Assembly (NCBI RefSeq): GCF_000383855.1
Contig: NZ_KB912877.1
Location: 440,465 to 504,464 of the forward strand
Length of the DNA stretch: 64,000 nucleotides
Source of the DNA: Methylobacter marinus A45
GTDB lineage: Bacteria; Pseudomonadota; Gammaproteobacteria; Methylococcales; Methylomonadaceae
Direction of reading: 5' to 3'
Part shown: positions 19,560 to 30,647 of the stretch, piece after piece
How positions within the stretch are numbered: the stretch's first letter is position 1
Layout: every line of letters starts with the position of its first letter
The notes under the pieces: generated by a model
Database searches by the model: none
Seen by the model: only the letters and a program-made list of their open reading frames with translations
Told to the model about the DNA's origin: nothing
Program-made: the position numbers and the translations under genes

Positions 19560-20076
19560 ATAAAACACCTCTACAAGACCGTAAAATCCGAAGTCTGTTT
19601 GTTATTAAGAAATACAGCGCTTAGATAATGGAAAAGGATAATTACAAAAATTACACGATATCAGTCAGGCTCCATCGCTAGTGTTTTTTATTATTAACAA
19701 CTCTGAATTACTGAATCTCAGCTTTATAATCAAAACCTTAAATATTTGATTGTATCAACTCTCAATTTTTTGTATATCGCTATTTTTACAAATCGGGAAC
19801 AGAGTAATTTATCTAAGGCTTTTCTGATCAGCATCAGGTAAGCCTTGCCAGATATAAGACTTGCCCATCAATTGATACAAAGATTTTATCCAAAACCCGA
19901 AAGTTCCCGAATAATTTTCAAAGTCTCGACGAAGCACTTAACAATAACACCGGCAATCAGCCGACCCGGCGGTATTTGGCAACGCTATCCATAGGTAGTT
20001 CTACTGATTTATCGCGCTCGTCCATTAAGAAATAATACCAGTGCCAGTCTTGCATCCATCCAGCACTTATCACTCA
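19560..20076. other. Leader region between the MEDS gene and nqrA
   Basis: This AT-rich ~500-bp gap separates the divergent MEDS and nqrA genes and must hold both promoters. No convincing -35/-10 pair, riboswitch fold or repeat could be identified by eye. Confidence 0.4.
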
Positions 20077-21441
20077 ATGATTAAAATAAGAAAAGGCCTG
20101 GACCTGCCCATCAAAGGCGGCCCCGAACAGATTATCAAAACCACGCCCCCCCCTAAAACCGTTGCGATACTCGGTTTTGACAGTATCGGTTTAAAGCCGC
20201 AAATGGCGGTCAAGGAGTCCGATACGGTCATTAAAGGCCAACTATTGTTCACCGATAAAAGAATGCCGGCGGTACGCTTTACCTCGCCCGGGACAGGTTA
20301 TGTAAAAGCCATTAATCGCGGCGAAAAACGCGCTTTGCTGTCGGTCGTGATCGAACTGACTGACAGTGAGGAGGAAGTTCGCTTCCAGTCCTATGCCGAA
20401 GACCGTCTGTCCTCGCTAAACCGCCAACAGATCATCGAGCAACTGCTGGAGTCCGGTTTGTGGACGGCACTGCGCGCACGGCCGTTCAATAGAACGGCAG
20501 ATCCTGAAACAGTGCCTCACTCCCTCTTTATCACGGCCATGGATACCAATCCGCTGGCACCGGCCATCGAACCGCTGCTGGCCGGCCACGAACAGGACTT
20601 CGCCAACGGCGCGCGCATCCTGGCCCGCTTGCCCGAGGGCAAGATCTTTCTGTGCAAACATCCGAAAACCCGGCTGCCGGACATGGACATCGAGAACCTG
20701 ACTGTCGCCGAATTCTCAGGCCCCCATCCGGCCGGCAACGTCGGCACGCATATCCATTTTCTCGACCCCGTCCATCTCGGCAAAACCGTCTGGCACCTCG
20801 GTCTTCAAGATGTGATCGCGGTGGGTAAACTGTTCACCACCGGCCGGCTGTATGTCGACCGCATCGTGTCCCTGGCCGGCCCGTCCGTCAAAAATCCCTG
20901 CCTGATCAGAACCCGAATCGGCGCCTGCCTTGATGAACACTGCCAGGGCGAACTGAGCAGAAACGGTAACCGCATCATTTCCGGCTCGGTACTGTCCGGC
21001 CATAAAGCCGAAGGCGCCACGGCGTTTTTGGGCCGCTACCATCAGCAGATTTCCGTGTTGCCGGAACATCGGCGGCGCGAATTCCTGGGCTGGCTGAATC
21101 CCGGCCTTCATCTCTATTCCATTAAAAATGTCGTGCTATCCAAATTTATCCCCGGCAGCACCTACGATTTCACCACCTCGACGCACGGCGATATCAGGGC
21201 CATTATCCCTAACGGCAATTACGAACGCGTCATGCCGCTCGATATCATGCCGCTTTTTTTACTGCGCGCGCTGGCCGTCCAGGATATCGAAGAAGCCGAA
21301 AACCTCGGCTGCCTGGAACTGGCCGAGGAAGATCTGGCCTTATGTTCCTTTGTCTGCCCGTCTAAACTGGAATTCGCGCCGCTGCTGCGCCGAAACCTGG
21401 AAATGATCGAGGAAGAGATTTCAGGGAGCGTCGGCGCATGA
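20077..21441 (+). CDS. nqrA: Na+-translocating NADH:quinone oxidoreductase subunit A
   Basis: This is the peripheral cytoplasmic subunit of Na+-NQR, associated with quinone binding. The protein is 454 aa from the ATG giving MIKIRKGLDLPIKG, the usual NqrA beginning; a GTG 12 codons upstream is not needed. The barrel-sandwich-like N-terminal part (KPQMAVKESDTVIKGQLLF, SPGTGYVKAINRGEKRA) and the later FTTGRLYVDRIVSLAGP segment are typical. Its stop overlaps the nqrB start by 4 nt. First gene of the nqr operon, which pumps Na+ while passing electrons from NADH to ubiquinone. Confidence 0.97.
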   Translation: MIKIRKGLDLPIKGGPEQIIKTTPPPKTVAILGFDSIGLKPQMAVKESDTVIKGQLLFTDKRMPAVRFTSPGTGYVKAINRGEKRALLSVVIELTDSEEEVRFQSYAEDRLSSLNRQQIIEQLLESGLWTALRARPFNRTADPETVPHSLFITAMDTNPLAPAIEPLLAGHEQDFANGARILARLPEGKIFLCKHPKTRLPDMDIENLTVAEFSGPHPAGNVGTHIHFLDPVHLGKTVWHLGLQDVIAVGKLFTTGRLYVDRIVSLAGPSVKNPCLIRTRIGACLDEHCQGELSRNGNRIISGSVLSGHKAEGATAFLGRYHQQISVLPEHRRREFLGWLNPGLHLYSIKNVVLSKFIPGSTYDFTTSTHGDIRAIIPNGNYERVMPLDIMPLFLLRALAVQDIEEAENLGCLELAEEDLALCSFVCPSKLEFAPLLRRNLEMIEEEISGSVGA

Positions 21442-22637
21442 GCGAGAAACCCGGCAAACTCGGCGCGCTTTTCGGCAAGGGTGGAAAATGGCAGAAGCTG
21501 GGCCCGCTGTACGAGGCCGTGGACACTTTTCTGTATACGCCCGGGACCGTTACCGCGGACGCCCCGCACGTGCGCGACGCCATGGACATGAAACGCATGA
21601 TGGTCACGGTCATCGTCGCGCTGATACCGACCGTCGTCATGGCTTTCTATAATACCGGCCTGCAAGTCAACCTGGCGCTGCAACAGCAAAGCGCCGAATA
21701 TGCCCCGGGCTGGCGCGGCGCCCTGCTGACTTTCATGGGCGCCGGCAGCGATCCGGCCAGCATGCTCGACAACATGCTGCTGGGCGCGCTGTATTTTTTG
21801 CCGGTCTATATCGTCACCGTGCTCGCGGGCGGCTTCTGGGAAGTGCTGTTCGCCTGCGTCAGGCAACAAACCATCAGCGAGGGGTTTCTGGTCACCAGCC
21901 TGCTGTTCGCGCTGATCCTGCCGCCATCCATACCCTGGTGGCAGGTCATGATCGGCATCTCGTTCGGCGTGGTGATCGGCAAGGAAATTTTCGGCGGCGT
22001 CGGCATGAACATACTGAACCCGGCCCTGGTCGGGCGCTGCTTCCTGTTTTTCTCCTATCCCCGGGAAATGACCGGCAATACCGTCTGGGTGCCGGTCGAC
22101 GGCTACAGCCGGGCCACGCCCCTGGCGGAACTGCCCGATCCGGCGCTGGAGCTGTCGGTTTCCTGGCAGGACGCCTTCTATGGCTTAATGCCCGGCTCCA
22201 TGGGCGAAACCTCGACATTGGCCTGCCTGATCGGCGCGCTCATTCTGATCGTCAGCCGCGTCGGCTCGTGGCGCATCATGGCCGGCGTCGTGCTGGGCAT
22301 GGCCGGCCTGTCGCTGCTGTTCAATTACGTCGGCAGCGCGTCGAACCCGATGTTTCAGCTCACGCCGCAATGGCACCTGGTGCTGGGCGGATTCGCCTTC
22401 GGCACGGTTTACATGGCCACCGATCCGGTATCGGCCGCGCATTCCCTGCCCGGCCAGTATGTTTACGGAATGCTGATCGGCGCCTTGACGGTATTGGTCA
22501 GAGTCATCAACCCCGGCTTCCCGGAGGGCATCATGCTGGCTATTTTATTCGGCAACGTGTTCGCGCCGACCATAGACAAGCTATTCGTCAGCCGGCATAT
22601 CCGCAGACGGCAGCGGAGGCTCGATGCAAAAGGATAG
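21438..22637 (+). CDS. nqrB: Na+-NQR subunit B
   Basis: This 399-aa integral membrane subunit has about ten helices and carries covalent FMN and riboflavin in characterised enzymes. The family stretches MDMKRMMVTVIVALIPTVV and GKEIFGGVGMNILNPALVGR are present, and FGTVYMATDPVSAAHS lies near the C-terminus. The FMN-acceptor Thr is normally in an SGAT motif; here the equivalent stretch reads DGYSRATPLAEL, with Arg in place of Gly. It overlaps nqrA by 4 nt and nqrC by 14 nt. Confidence 0.96.
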   Translation: MSEKPGKLGALFGKGGKWQKLGPLYEAVDTFLYTPGTVTADAPHVRDAMDMKRMMVTVIVALIPTVVMAFYNTGLQVNLALQQQSAEYAPGWRGALLTFMGAGSDPASMLDNMLLGALYFLPVYIVTVLAGGFWEVLFACVRQQTISEGFLVTSLLFALILPPSIPWWQVMIGISFGVVIGKEIFGGVGMNILNPALVGRCFLFFSYPREMTGNTVWVPVDGYSRATPLAELPDPALELSVSWQDAFYGLMPGSMGETSTLACLIGALILIVSRVGSWRIMAGVVLGMAGLSLLFNYVGSASNPMFQLTPQWHLVLGGFAFGTVYMATDPVSAAHSLPGQYVYGMLIGALTVLVRVINPGFPEGIMLAILFGNVFAPTIDKLFVSRHIRRRQRRLDAKG

Positions 22638-23448
22638 CGTCCGGCATGCGTTGCAGATTGTATTGGGCGTTAGCCTGGTCTGCTCCCTGTTCGTGTCCGC
22701 CGCCGCGATATTGCTGCATGCCACGCAAAAGCATAACCAGCGCCTGGACAGGATCAGAAATATCCTGATCGTTGCCGATCTGTATGAGGAAGGCGCCGAT
22801 CTTGATGCGATCTATGAACAAAAAATCGAGCCCTTGATGATAAACCTGCAGTCCGGAGAGATCGTCGACGAGGAAAAATTCGATGAAAGACTCAACCTCG
22901 AGACCTTCGATATTCAAGCGCTGGCTTTCGATCCCGATTACGGCGAAGCCATTCCGCCGGAACACGATCAGGCCCGGATAAAACAGCGACCCAAGTACAT
23001 GGTGGTCTATCAGGTCAAGGACGGCCAGCAACTGCAAAAGCTGGTCCTGCCTGTCTACGGCAAGGGACTGTGGTCCACCCTTTACGGCTTTATCGCATTG
23101 GACAAGGATCTGCGCACGATCACCGGCATCACGTTTTACGATCACAAGGAAACGCCGGGGCTGGGAGGAGAAGTCGATAATCCGCAATGGAAAAACAGCT
23201 GGGAGGGCAAACAGGCATACGATGAGCAGGGTCGGGTGATTATCGAAGTCACGCGCGGCGAGATCGATCCGGCTTCAGACCAGGCCGACCATCAAGTCGC
23301 CAGCCTTTCCGGCGCGACCATAACCAGTCGCGGCGTCAATAATCTGGTCAGATACTGGCTGGGCGAACACGGATATAGCCCGTTTCTGGACAATCTCGAA
23401 CAAGGGCAAATACCGGAAGATGTTGCCCGTAACAGCGGGCTGGAGTAA
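22624..23448 (+). CDS. nqrC: Na+-NQR subunit C
   Basis: This 274-aa subunit has one N-terminal membrane helix (about residues 10-30) and a periplasmic FMN domain. The ApbE flavinylation motif is intact (LSGATITSRGV), with the acceptor Thr near residue 239. FYDHKETPGLGGEVDNPQWKNSW is a family signature. It starts inside the last codons of nqrB. Only 3 bp separate its stop from the next start, and the next gene is nqrE rather than nqrD. Confidence 0.96.
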   Translation: MQKDSVRHALQIVLGVSLVCSLFVSAAAILLHATQKHNQRLDRIRNILIVADLYEEGADLDAIYEQKIEPLMINLQSGEIVDEEKFDERLNLETFDIQALAFDPDYGEAIPPEHDQARIKQRPKYMVVYQVKDGQQLQKLVLPVYGKGLWSTLYGFIALDKDLRTITGITFYDHKETPGLGGEVDNPQWKNSWEGKQAYDEQGRVIIEVTRGEIDPASDQADHQVASLSGATITSRGVNNLVRYWLGEHGYSPFLDNLEQGQIPEDVARNSGLE

Positions 23449-23451
23449 GCA

Positions 23452-24063
23452 ATGCTGGAACATTACCTGAGCCTGTTTCTCACCGCCATTTTCATTGAAA
23501 ATCTGGCCCTGGCTTTTTTTCTGGGCATGTGCACGTTTCTAGCCGTCTCCAAACGCATGGCGACCGCCATTGGACTAGGTATTGCCGTCATTGTCGTGCA
23601 ATCGATCACCGTGCCGATCAATAATCTCATTTACCAGCATGTGCTCAAGGAAAACGCCCTGTCCTGGCTGGGACTGCACGGCGTCGACCTGACTTTTCTC
23701 GGGCTGTTGAGCTATATCGGCGTCATTGCCGCCATCGTGCAGATCCTGGAAATGTTTCTGGACAAATATATCCCCAGGCTCTACATCGCGCTCGGCATCT
23801 TCCTGCCCCTGATTACGGTCAATTGCGCCATTCTCGGCGGCAGCCTGTTCATGGTTGAGCGCAATTACAATTTTATGGAGAGCGCCGTGTTCGGCCTGGG
23901 CACCGGCACGGGCTGGGCGCTGGCTATCATTGGGCTGGCCGGCATCCGCGAAAGAATGAAGTACAGCAATGTACCCGAAGGCCTCAGAGGACTCGGCATA
24001 ACCTTCATCACGGCCGGCTTGATGGCCATGGCCTTCATGCTGTTTTCCGGCATCGAGCTGTAG
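23452..24063 (+). CDS. nqrE: Na+-NQR subunit E
   Basis: This 203-aa protein with six membrane helices matches NqrE: the start [21 protein letters not shown], the internal [20 protein letters not shown] and the end [19 protein letters not shown]. NqrE and NqrD are homologous, inverted-topology partners that hold an intramembrane [2Fe-2S] cluster between them. Identification as E rather than D rests on the [16 protein letters not shown] start; NqrD normally begins with a hydrophilic segment and a PLFDNNPIGLQVLG-like stretch, absent here. Confidence 0.95.
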   Translation: MLEHYLSLFLTAIFIENLALAFFLGMCTFLAVSKRMATAIGLGIAVIVVQSITVPINNLIYQHVLKENALSWLGLHGVDLTFLGLLSYIGVIAAIVQILEMFLDKYIPRLYIALGIFLPLITVNCAILGGSLFMVERNYNFMESAVFGLGTGTGWALAIIGLAGIRERMKYSNVPEGLRGLGITFITAGLMAMAFMLFSGIEL

Positions 24064-24124
24064 CCATGAAGACGAACCGTTCAGTCAATATGGGAGCGGC
24101 TTCAGCCGTCCAGTGTGAACCGGC

Positions 24125-25353
<1,229 letters not shown>

Positions 25354-25354
<1 letters not shown>

Positions 25355-25876
25355 ACTGATGTTACGCACGGGCGGTTTCATCCCGTTTGCCGCGCCGAGC
25401 ACCGCAGCTTTCGCCGAGACAAATCGGCAGGATAGCCGATTTGCATGCATCGCACCCAAAGGGCGAGGCACAGGGATGTGCCGAGTGAGCAGCCCGAAGG
25501 GGCGCTTCATGGAGGAAGCGCGTTGCCAAAGGGACAGGAGTCCCTTTTGGCAACCCTCGGCGAATACCCGCAAGGGGCACAAGAGCGAGGAGCACAGGAA
25601 GCAAGCGGCAACCGGGCGGCCTGCTGACTCGTGCCATCCAGGCACTCGCGCTGCGCGTGCTTCGCATCCAAATCTGTTCCAGACAGATTTGTCTTTGGTT
25701 ACTTTCTTTTCGACTGCATGGATGCAGGAGGTAGAGCAATGCAGGAGCAATTGCCGAGGCCGCGCAAAAGAAAGTAACTCGCCTTCGGGTGCGATAAACC
25801 CGATTAAATAAAACCGTCGCGCTAGCGACACCTTAATTAAATCGATCTAACTTCAACTGGCCGCGTAACATCAGTT
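25354..25876 (+). mobile_element. Non-coding element with 14-bp terminal inverted repeats, copy A
   Basis: The termini are AACTGATGTTACGC and GCGTAACATCAGTT, a perfect 14-bp inverted repeat. The body contains the stem GTTACTTTCTTTT...AAAAGAAAGTAAC, CTTCGGGTGCGATAAACCCG and a TCGCGCTAGCGA palindrome near the right end. A second full but shorter copy (320 bp) lies at 58275-58594, and fragments lie at 41205-41362 and about 42330-42395. No transposase gene is inside, so this looks like a MITE or similar non-autonomous element. Short frames inside it are not genes. Confidence 0.85.
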
Positions 25877-25939
25877 TTGAAGTTTGGATACAAAAGCATA
25901 GCGCTCCCTGGCGCCATAAATCACAAAGAGACTTTAGTC

Positions 25940-26032
25940 TGAATATTTCACAATGAGTTCATGAAGTTATCGGTGAGAATTGATAATGCCATGATTTTCT
26001 TCGTGTCCTTCGTGGTTTCATGAAAAATCCGG
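25940..26032. repeat. Dispersed repeat, copy 1 (GAATATTTCAC/CTTCGTGTCCTTCG type)
   Basis: About 93 bp here recur with few changes at 63618-63718 (TATTTCA-ATGAG-TCATGAAGTTAT...TGATAATGCCATGATTTTC...GTGGTTTCATGAAA-ATCCGG). It lies between element A and the 3' end of the Kai-operon kinase gene. The ends of the repeat are partly complementary. Confidence 0.8.
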
Positions 26033-26084
26033 ACTATGAGCACAAGTAATTCAACTTTACAGCCATTCGTTCGAAAGATTCATA

Positions 26085-27830
26085 CTACAACCTCAACAGC
26101 GTCTTCAGGACCTCGATATCCACCGGCTTGATCAGATGGTGATCGAATCCCTCCATGCGGGTACGCTCGCGGTCCTTCTTCTGTCCCCAACCGGTCAGCG
26201 CAATCAGTACCACATCCCGCAAGCAGGGTTGCTTCCGGATCCGCCGGGCTACCTCGTAGCCGTCCATCTCCGGCATGCCCAGATCCAACAGTATCATGGA
26301 CGGCGTGAAGACCTTGAGAGTCTCCAGCGCCGTCCTCCCGTCGTAAACGACCTGCACTTCGGCGCCCAGGGATTCCAGCAGCATGCCAAGGCTGTCGGCG
26401 GCGTCGCGGTTATCGTCCACCACCAGGATACGCTGAGGGGAGTGGTGCCCGGCAGACGAGTCTTGCGATGCCTTGGCATCGTCATGGTATTCAGCCACTA
26501 GCGGCAGATAAACGACAAAATCGCTGCCCTGGCCGGGACCTGCGCTATAAACCTCGATGCTGCCGCCGTGCATCTGTACCAGGCTGCGCGCCAGGGCCAG
26601 CCCTATACCCAGGCCGCCCTGAGCATGGCTGGCGCCAATGTCGACCTGGGTAAACAGGTCGAATATCGAAAGCAGCGCCTCGGCAGGGATGCCGATACCT
26701 GTGTCCCGCACGCTCACCCTGGCGGTAGTGTCTTGTCTTCGTACCGAAAGATAAATGTCTCCGCCCGCCTTCATGTATTTCGCCGCATTGTTAAGCAGAT
26801 TGGCGAATACTTGAGTGAGCCGCACCGGATCGGCGTTGAGAACCAATGGTTCATCGGGCAGGGAAACCGTCAACTGGTGGCCGGTGGCTTCAATGAAGGG
26901 CAAGGTGCTTTCGACGGCACTGTCGATGATAGCGGACAATTCGAGGTATTCCCTCTTGAGTTCGATCTTGCCGCGACTGATGCGGGAAACATCCAGCAGG
27001 TCGTCCACCAGGCGCACCATGTGTTCGATCTGGCGGTCTATGACATCATGGCACCAGGCGAGCCGCTTTTCGTCCAGATCGGGCCGTTTCATAATCTGCA
27101 CGGCATTGCTGAGCGGCGCTAAAGGATTGCGCAGTTCATGGGCCAGGATGGCCAGAAACTCGTCCTTTTGCCTATCCTTGTTTTGCAGGGCCTCTTGCGC
27201 CCGCATACGCTCGGCGATCTCGATTTCCAGCGCCATGTTGGCGCATTGAAGATCCGCTGTCCGCGCCCTGATCCGCGTCTCCAGTTCCTCATTGGCCTTG
27301 CGCAGGGATTCCTGTGCCTGCCGCAGTTCCGTCAGGTCCGTGACTACGATCGCGCAGCCAGCCTCGGGGGCTTCCAGCGGGGCCGGATTGATCGAAACCA
27401 TCACGGGCACCCGGCTGCCGTCGGCACGGATCAGCGACAGATTGTCGCGGTGCGGCCTTTCCTCCGCTCTTGCCAGGAGCGAGGCAAAATCCGCCGCCTG
27501 ATCCAGGGGCCAAAAGCGTTCGAGGCCGGCACCGGTGATTCTACTCAGCGCCATGCCTGTCAGGTCCGCGAATCGCCGGTTGGCATAAAGAACCGTCCGG
27601 TCGGCGGCGACGATGAGGATCCCCTCGTTCAGCGTTTCGAACAAATGTCTGTAGATGGTATCGACCCCTTCCAGGGTATAAACCCGGTATTTGCCGTCGT
27701 GATTCACCACCACCGCGTCCACTGTGGCGGTATGGATGGCGTCCAGGGTTTCCTGCGCTTCCTCCAGGCGCAGCGTCAGGTCCTGGATTTTAAGTAGCAG
27801 CTCCTGCTGTGCCTCATTGCCGGATTTCAC
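26085..27830 (-). CDS. Hybrid histidine kinase of the Kai-type operon: PAS, HisKA, HATPase, receiver
   Basis: The start is a GTG overlapping the end of the second kaiB, giving 581 aa; a longer frame from 27911 would overlap kaiB by about 98 bp. An N-terminal coiled coil is followed by a PAS domain (about 55-165) and a second coiled coil. HisKA has its His in LAILAHELRNPLAP (about residue 230). The HATPase (DTGIGI, GGLGIGL) and a receiver with Asp in ILLDLGMPEMDG (about residue 515) follow. No membrane segment or DNA-binding output. Its place at the end of kaiC-kaiB-kaiB suggests it reads the KaiC/KaiB state, like SasA or CikA in cyanobacteria; this is inference. Confidence 0.9.
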   Translation of the reverse strand: MKSGNEAQQELLLKIQDLTLRLEEAQETLDAIHTATVDAVVVNHDGKYRVYTLEGVDTIYRHLFETLNEGILIVAADRTVLYANRRFADLTGMALSRITGAGLERFWPLDQAADFASLLARAEERPHRDNLSLIRADGSRVPVMVSINPAPLEAPEAGCAIVVTDLTELRQAQESLRKANEELETRIRARTADLQCANMALEIEIAERMRAQEALQNKDRQKDEFLAILAHELRNPLAPLSNAVQIMKRPDLDEKRLAWCHDVIDRQIEHMVRLVDDLLDVSRISRGKIELKREYLELSAIIDSAVESTLPFIEATGHQLTVSLPDEPLVLNADPVRLTQVFANLLNNAAKYMKAGGDIYLSVRRQDTTARVSVRDTGIGIPAEALLSIFDLFTQVDIGASHAQGGLGIGLALARSLVQMHGGSIEVYSAGPGQGSDFVVYLPLVAEYHDDAKASQDSSAGHHSPQRILVVDDNRDAADSLGMLLESLGAEVQVVYDGRTALETLKVFTPSMILLDLGMPEMDGYEVARRIRKQPCLRDVVLIALTGWGQKKDRERTRMEGFDHHLIKPVDIEVLKTLLRL

Positions 27831-28221
27831 CGTTCTGCTCCGCTCTGGTGGAAGGTTTCGGACGCAGGTCCAGGCCCACGAGAATGCGCTCGCAATTAGA
27901 GAGATCGCCAATCAACTTGCGCAACGGGCGGGGAAGTTGCTTGACCAGGGTGGGAACGGCGACGATATTGTCGTCTTTCGCTCGCTCCGGTGACTGGTAG
28001 ATGTCGACCACCTCCAGATCATAGCGCCCGACCAGCTCCTGCTCACATACCTGTCGGATATTGGCGATGGCCTGCACCGAGAGCGCCGTGGTACCGGCTA
28101 CGTAAAGGCGTAGCAGATACTGTTGCTCTTTATTCAGGAGCGCGTCCTGAAATGCTTCGGTAGCGCTTTTGGCTTGCTCAGGGTGTTCGCTGACCTGCCC
28201 TGTCTTATCGCGCGGACTCAT
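27814..28221 (-). CDS. kaiB: KaiB-domain protein, second copy
   Basis: This 135-aa protein has a thioredoxin-like KaiB domain from about residue 35 ([16 protein letters not shown]) to residue 125 ([13 protein letters not shown]), preceded by ~30 polar residues. [20 protein letters not shown] is a family signature. It overlaps the first kaiB by ATGA and the kinase gene by a few bases, so the three are translationally coupled. It differs clearly from the first copy and is not a recent duplicate. Confidence 0.93.
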   Translation of the reverse strand: MSPRDKTGQVSEHPEQAKSATEAFQDALLNKEQQYLLRLYVAGTTALSVQAIANIRQVCEQELVGRYDLEVVDIYQSPERAKDDNIVAVPTLVKQLPRPLRKLIGDLSNCERILVGLDLRPKPSTRAEQNGEIRQ

Positions 28222-28553
28222 ATTGTCCCCTTCCGTTGACGCAGATCCAGGCCTACCAATACTCGTTCGGTGTTCGATAGATCTCCGATGATCTTGCGCA
28301 TCGGCTCAGGCAGATTGCGCACCAGCGTAGGGATAGCCAGGATCTGGTCGCCGGCGGCCAACTGCGGGTTTTCCAGCAAGTCGATCACCTCGACGCTATA
28401 ACGGCCTTTCAGATACTCTTCGCAGATCCGTTTCAGGTTGGCGAACGCAGTCAGCGACTTGGGTGTCTGCCCGGCCACGTAGAGACGCAGCTTCCACATC
28501 TCTTCGCTATCTTCGGATTTATCTTCTGCTGTATGCTCGTGGTTGTCTGACAT
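28218..28553 (-). CDS. kaiB: KaiB-domain protein, first copy
   Basis: From the ATG giving [11 protein letters not shown] the protein is 111 aa. An acidic leader of about 20 residues is followed by the KaiB fold ([51 protein letters not shown]). The start lies 13 bp after the kaiC stop; upstream in-frame starts would run into kaiC. KaiB binds KaiC in cyanobacterial clocks; in non-cyanobacterial homologues the role is less defined. Confidence 0.93.
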   Translation of the reverse strand: MSDNHEHTAEDKSEDSEEMWKLRLYVAGQTPKSLTAFANLKRICEEYLKGRYSVEVIDLLENPQLAAGDQILAIPTLVRNLPEPMRKIIGDLSNTERVLVGLDLRQRKGTI

Positions 28554-28566
28554 GGTTCGCTCTCCT

Positions 28567-30297
28567 CTACTTGTTGCCCGAAACGTCATCGCCATGGCGT
28601 ATCCGGGCCATTTCTTCACGTTCGCTTGCCGCCCGGGTCTTCAGCTGTTGTGCCTGCACGATCGCCAGATTGATCTCCGACTCCTCCGTCTCGAATTGCG
28701 CGCGCAGAGCATCAATCCGCGCTTCCAGGGCGGCACGCTTATGCGCCAGTTGACTGTGATGGTGCTTGATCTCCTGATCGCGCAGGATACGCTCCGCCTC
28801 TTCCCGCGCCTCCTGGGCGAAGCGGGCGGCGCCGGTCAATACTCCCGACGGACCGATGTAGACGTCGCGCAGGCGGATGCCCTGATCATTGATAAGGAAC
28901 TCGCGTATCTGGTTGGAATGCGCCATGCCTCGCGACTTCACGACTTGAATGCCCCGATTGCGCTCTCCGCGGCTTTCGATGGTGCTGAGCATCAACCAGG
29001 TATCCATCACCGAGGAAATACCCACCTGGGTCTGTTCCAGCGCCCCCCCGCCGGAGGTCAGGCTGGTGAACACGGCACTGATCCGCCGGCTTTTCAACCA
29101 GTCGATCAGGCGGGCGAGCATCGCCTCGGACTCGGAGAGGGTACCCACGGATATCAGGTTGGTGACCGGATCGACCACCACCAGGCTGGGCTGGAATTCC
29201 TCCACCAGCTTGTGGATGCTGGCCAGGTGCATCTCCAGACCATAAATTGTCGGCCGCACCGCATGGTAGCGCAGCAGCCCCTGCGCTACCCATGGCGCCA
29301 GATCGAGACTTACCGACTGCATGTTGCGGATGATCTGGTGAGGCGCCTCCTCGAACGGCAAATAGAGAACACGCTCGCCCCGGCGGCAGGCCCCGTCCGC
29401 GAAAAATGCCGCGAAAGTGGTTTTGCCCGTGCCCGCCGTGCCGCTGAGCAGCACACTGCTGCCCCGGTATATGCCCATGCCGCCGAGCATGTTGTCGAGA
29501 CGCTCGATGCCGGTGGAAATGCGGTCGTTGCAGACGGTATGCTCAAGGCTCATGGAGGTAATCGGCAGAATGGAGATCCCATCCTCGTCAATGAGGAACG
29601 GATATTCGTTAGTGCCATGGAGGGAACCTCGATACTTCAGCACGCGCAGGCGACGCGTGGAGATCTGGTTATAAATGCGATGGTCGAGCGTGATGACACA
29701 GTCGGAGACATACTCCTCCATGCCATAGCGGGTCAGCGTCTCATTACCGCGCTCGGCGGTCATGATGGCGGTAACGCCGCGGGCCTTCAGCCAACGGAAC
29801 AGACGGCGTAATTCCGCGCGCAGAATCCCCTCGTCAGGCAGGCCGGCGAACAGCATTTCGATCGTATCGAGCACGACGCGTTTGGCGCCGATCGAGTCGA
29901 TGGCGTAACCCAGCCGGACGAACAACCCCTCCAGGTCATATTCGCCCGTTTCCTCGATCTCGCTGCGCTCCAGGTGTATGTAATCGATGAGCATTTTCCC
30001 TTTGCCAACCAGTTCGTCCACGCGGAACCCGAGCGAAGCCATGTTGCTGCTCAGCTCCTGGGCGGTTTCCTCGAAGGCCATAAAAACGCCCGGCTCATCG
30101 TAATCGATGATGCCGCGCACCAGGAATTCCATGGCCAGCAGCGTTTTGCCCGAACCCGGACCGCCCGCCACCAGCACGGTGCGTCCCTTGGGAAGGCCGC
30201 CATGGGTAATCTCATCCAGGCCGCGAATGCCCGAGGGAATCTTGGCGAGAGGTTGCTCCTGGAGATCGTCGGTTGTTTTTTCCGTCGTTAGGCTCAT
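28567..30297 (-). CDS. kaiC: KaiC-like double-domain ATPase/autokinase
   Basis: This 576-aa protein has two RecA-like KaiC domains. CI has Walker A GGPGSGKT (residues 45-52) and paired Glu76-Glu77. CII has Walker A GTAGTGKT (286-293) and Glu316-Glu317. The CII phosphorylation site in cyanobacterial KaiC is Ser431-Thr432; the aligned stretch here is GISSVMD, giving Ser428-Ser429. The ending [25 protein letters not shown] is typical of KaiC and is followed by a ~80-residue coiled-coil tail (about 495-570) that cyanobacterial KaiC lacks. First gene of an operon with two kaiB genes and a kinase. No kaiA is seen. Confidence 0.93.
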   Translation of the reverse strand: MSLTTEKTTDDLQEQPLAKIPSGIRGLDEITHGGLPKGRTVLVAGGPGSGKTLLAMEFLVRGIIDYDEPGVFMAFEETAQELSSNMASLGFRVDELVGKGKMLIDYIHLERSEIEETGEYDLEGLFVRLGYAIDSIGAKRVVLDTIEMLFAGLPDEGILRAELRRLFRWLKARGVTAIMTAERGNETLTRYGMEEYVSDCVITLDHRIYNQISTRRLRVLKYRGSLHGTNEYPFLIDEDGISILPITSMSLEHTVCNDRISTGIERLDNMLGGMGIYRGSSVLLSGTAGTGKTTFAAFFADGACRRGERVLYLPFEEAPHQIIRNMQSVSLDLAPWVAQGLLRYHAVRPTIYGLEMHLASIHKLVEEFQPSLVVVDPVTNLISVGTLSESEAMLARLIDWLKSRRISAVFTSLTSGGGALEQTQVGISSVMDTWLMLSTIESRGERNRGIQVVKSRGMAHSNQIREFLINDQGIRLRDVYIGPSGVLTGAARFAQEAREEAERILRDQEIKHHHSQLAHKRAALEARIDALRAQFETEESEINLAIVQAQQLKTRAASEREEMARIRHGDDVSGNK

Positions 30298-30647
30298 GTC
30301 TATTCATCTCTAACCTATCAAACTCATAAAATACGATCCTTTACGGATCCCGTCAGTTCCAAGAGAAACAGCTGATCGCCAAAGGCGACAATTGCTTGCG
30401 GTTCGATGATGCTATTGATGCGGCCCGGCAGGCTCAAGATTGTGGGCGACAACTGGAATATTGCGTTGCGCCCGAATCTTTGCAACCGGACGGGACATGT
30501 TGCCTGCCGCGTCCGAAATGTTTTGCATGAATTAGATGTTCAGCCATCCCTGAACCGTTAGGGACGGGTTCGCAAATTCCGTCCTGCCCGAGATATCCCC
30601 ATAGCGCTTGCCATACCCGTGGGGGGCGACTTCAGTCGCCGGAGGCA
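30298..30647. other. Gap between kaiC and the ABC transporter genes
   Basis: About 350 bp lie upstream of kaiC and must hold its promoter; no clear promoter was found. A ~50-codon open frame ending at 30324 on the minus strand is coding-like in places but has no recognised family and was not called. Near 30624 a GGCGACTTCAGTCGCC palindrome could form a short hairpin after the ABC operon. Confidence 0.4.

Noticed and set aside
22588-23187. 199-codon open frame on the minus strand
   Set aside because: Antisense to nqrC and the end of nqrB, both secure genes.
28543-29811. 422-codon open frame on the plus strand
   Set aside because: Antisense to the kaiC-like gene, with no recognisable protein features.
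30324-30490. About 50-codon minus-strand frame upstream of kaiC
   Set aside because: No start with a ribosome-binding site and no recognised family; might be a relic but cannot be supported.
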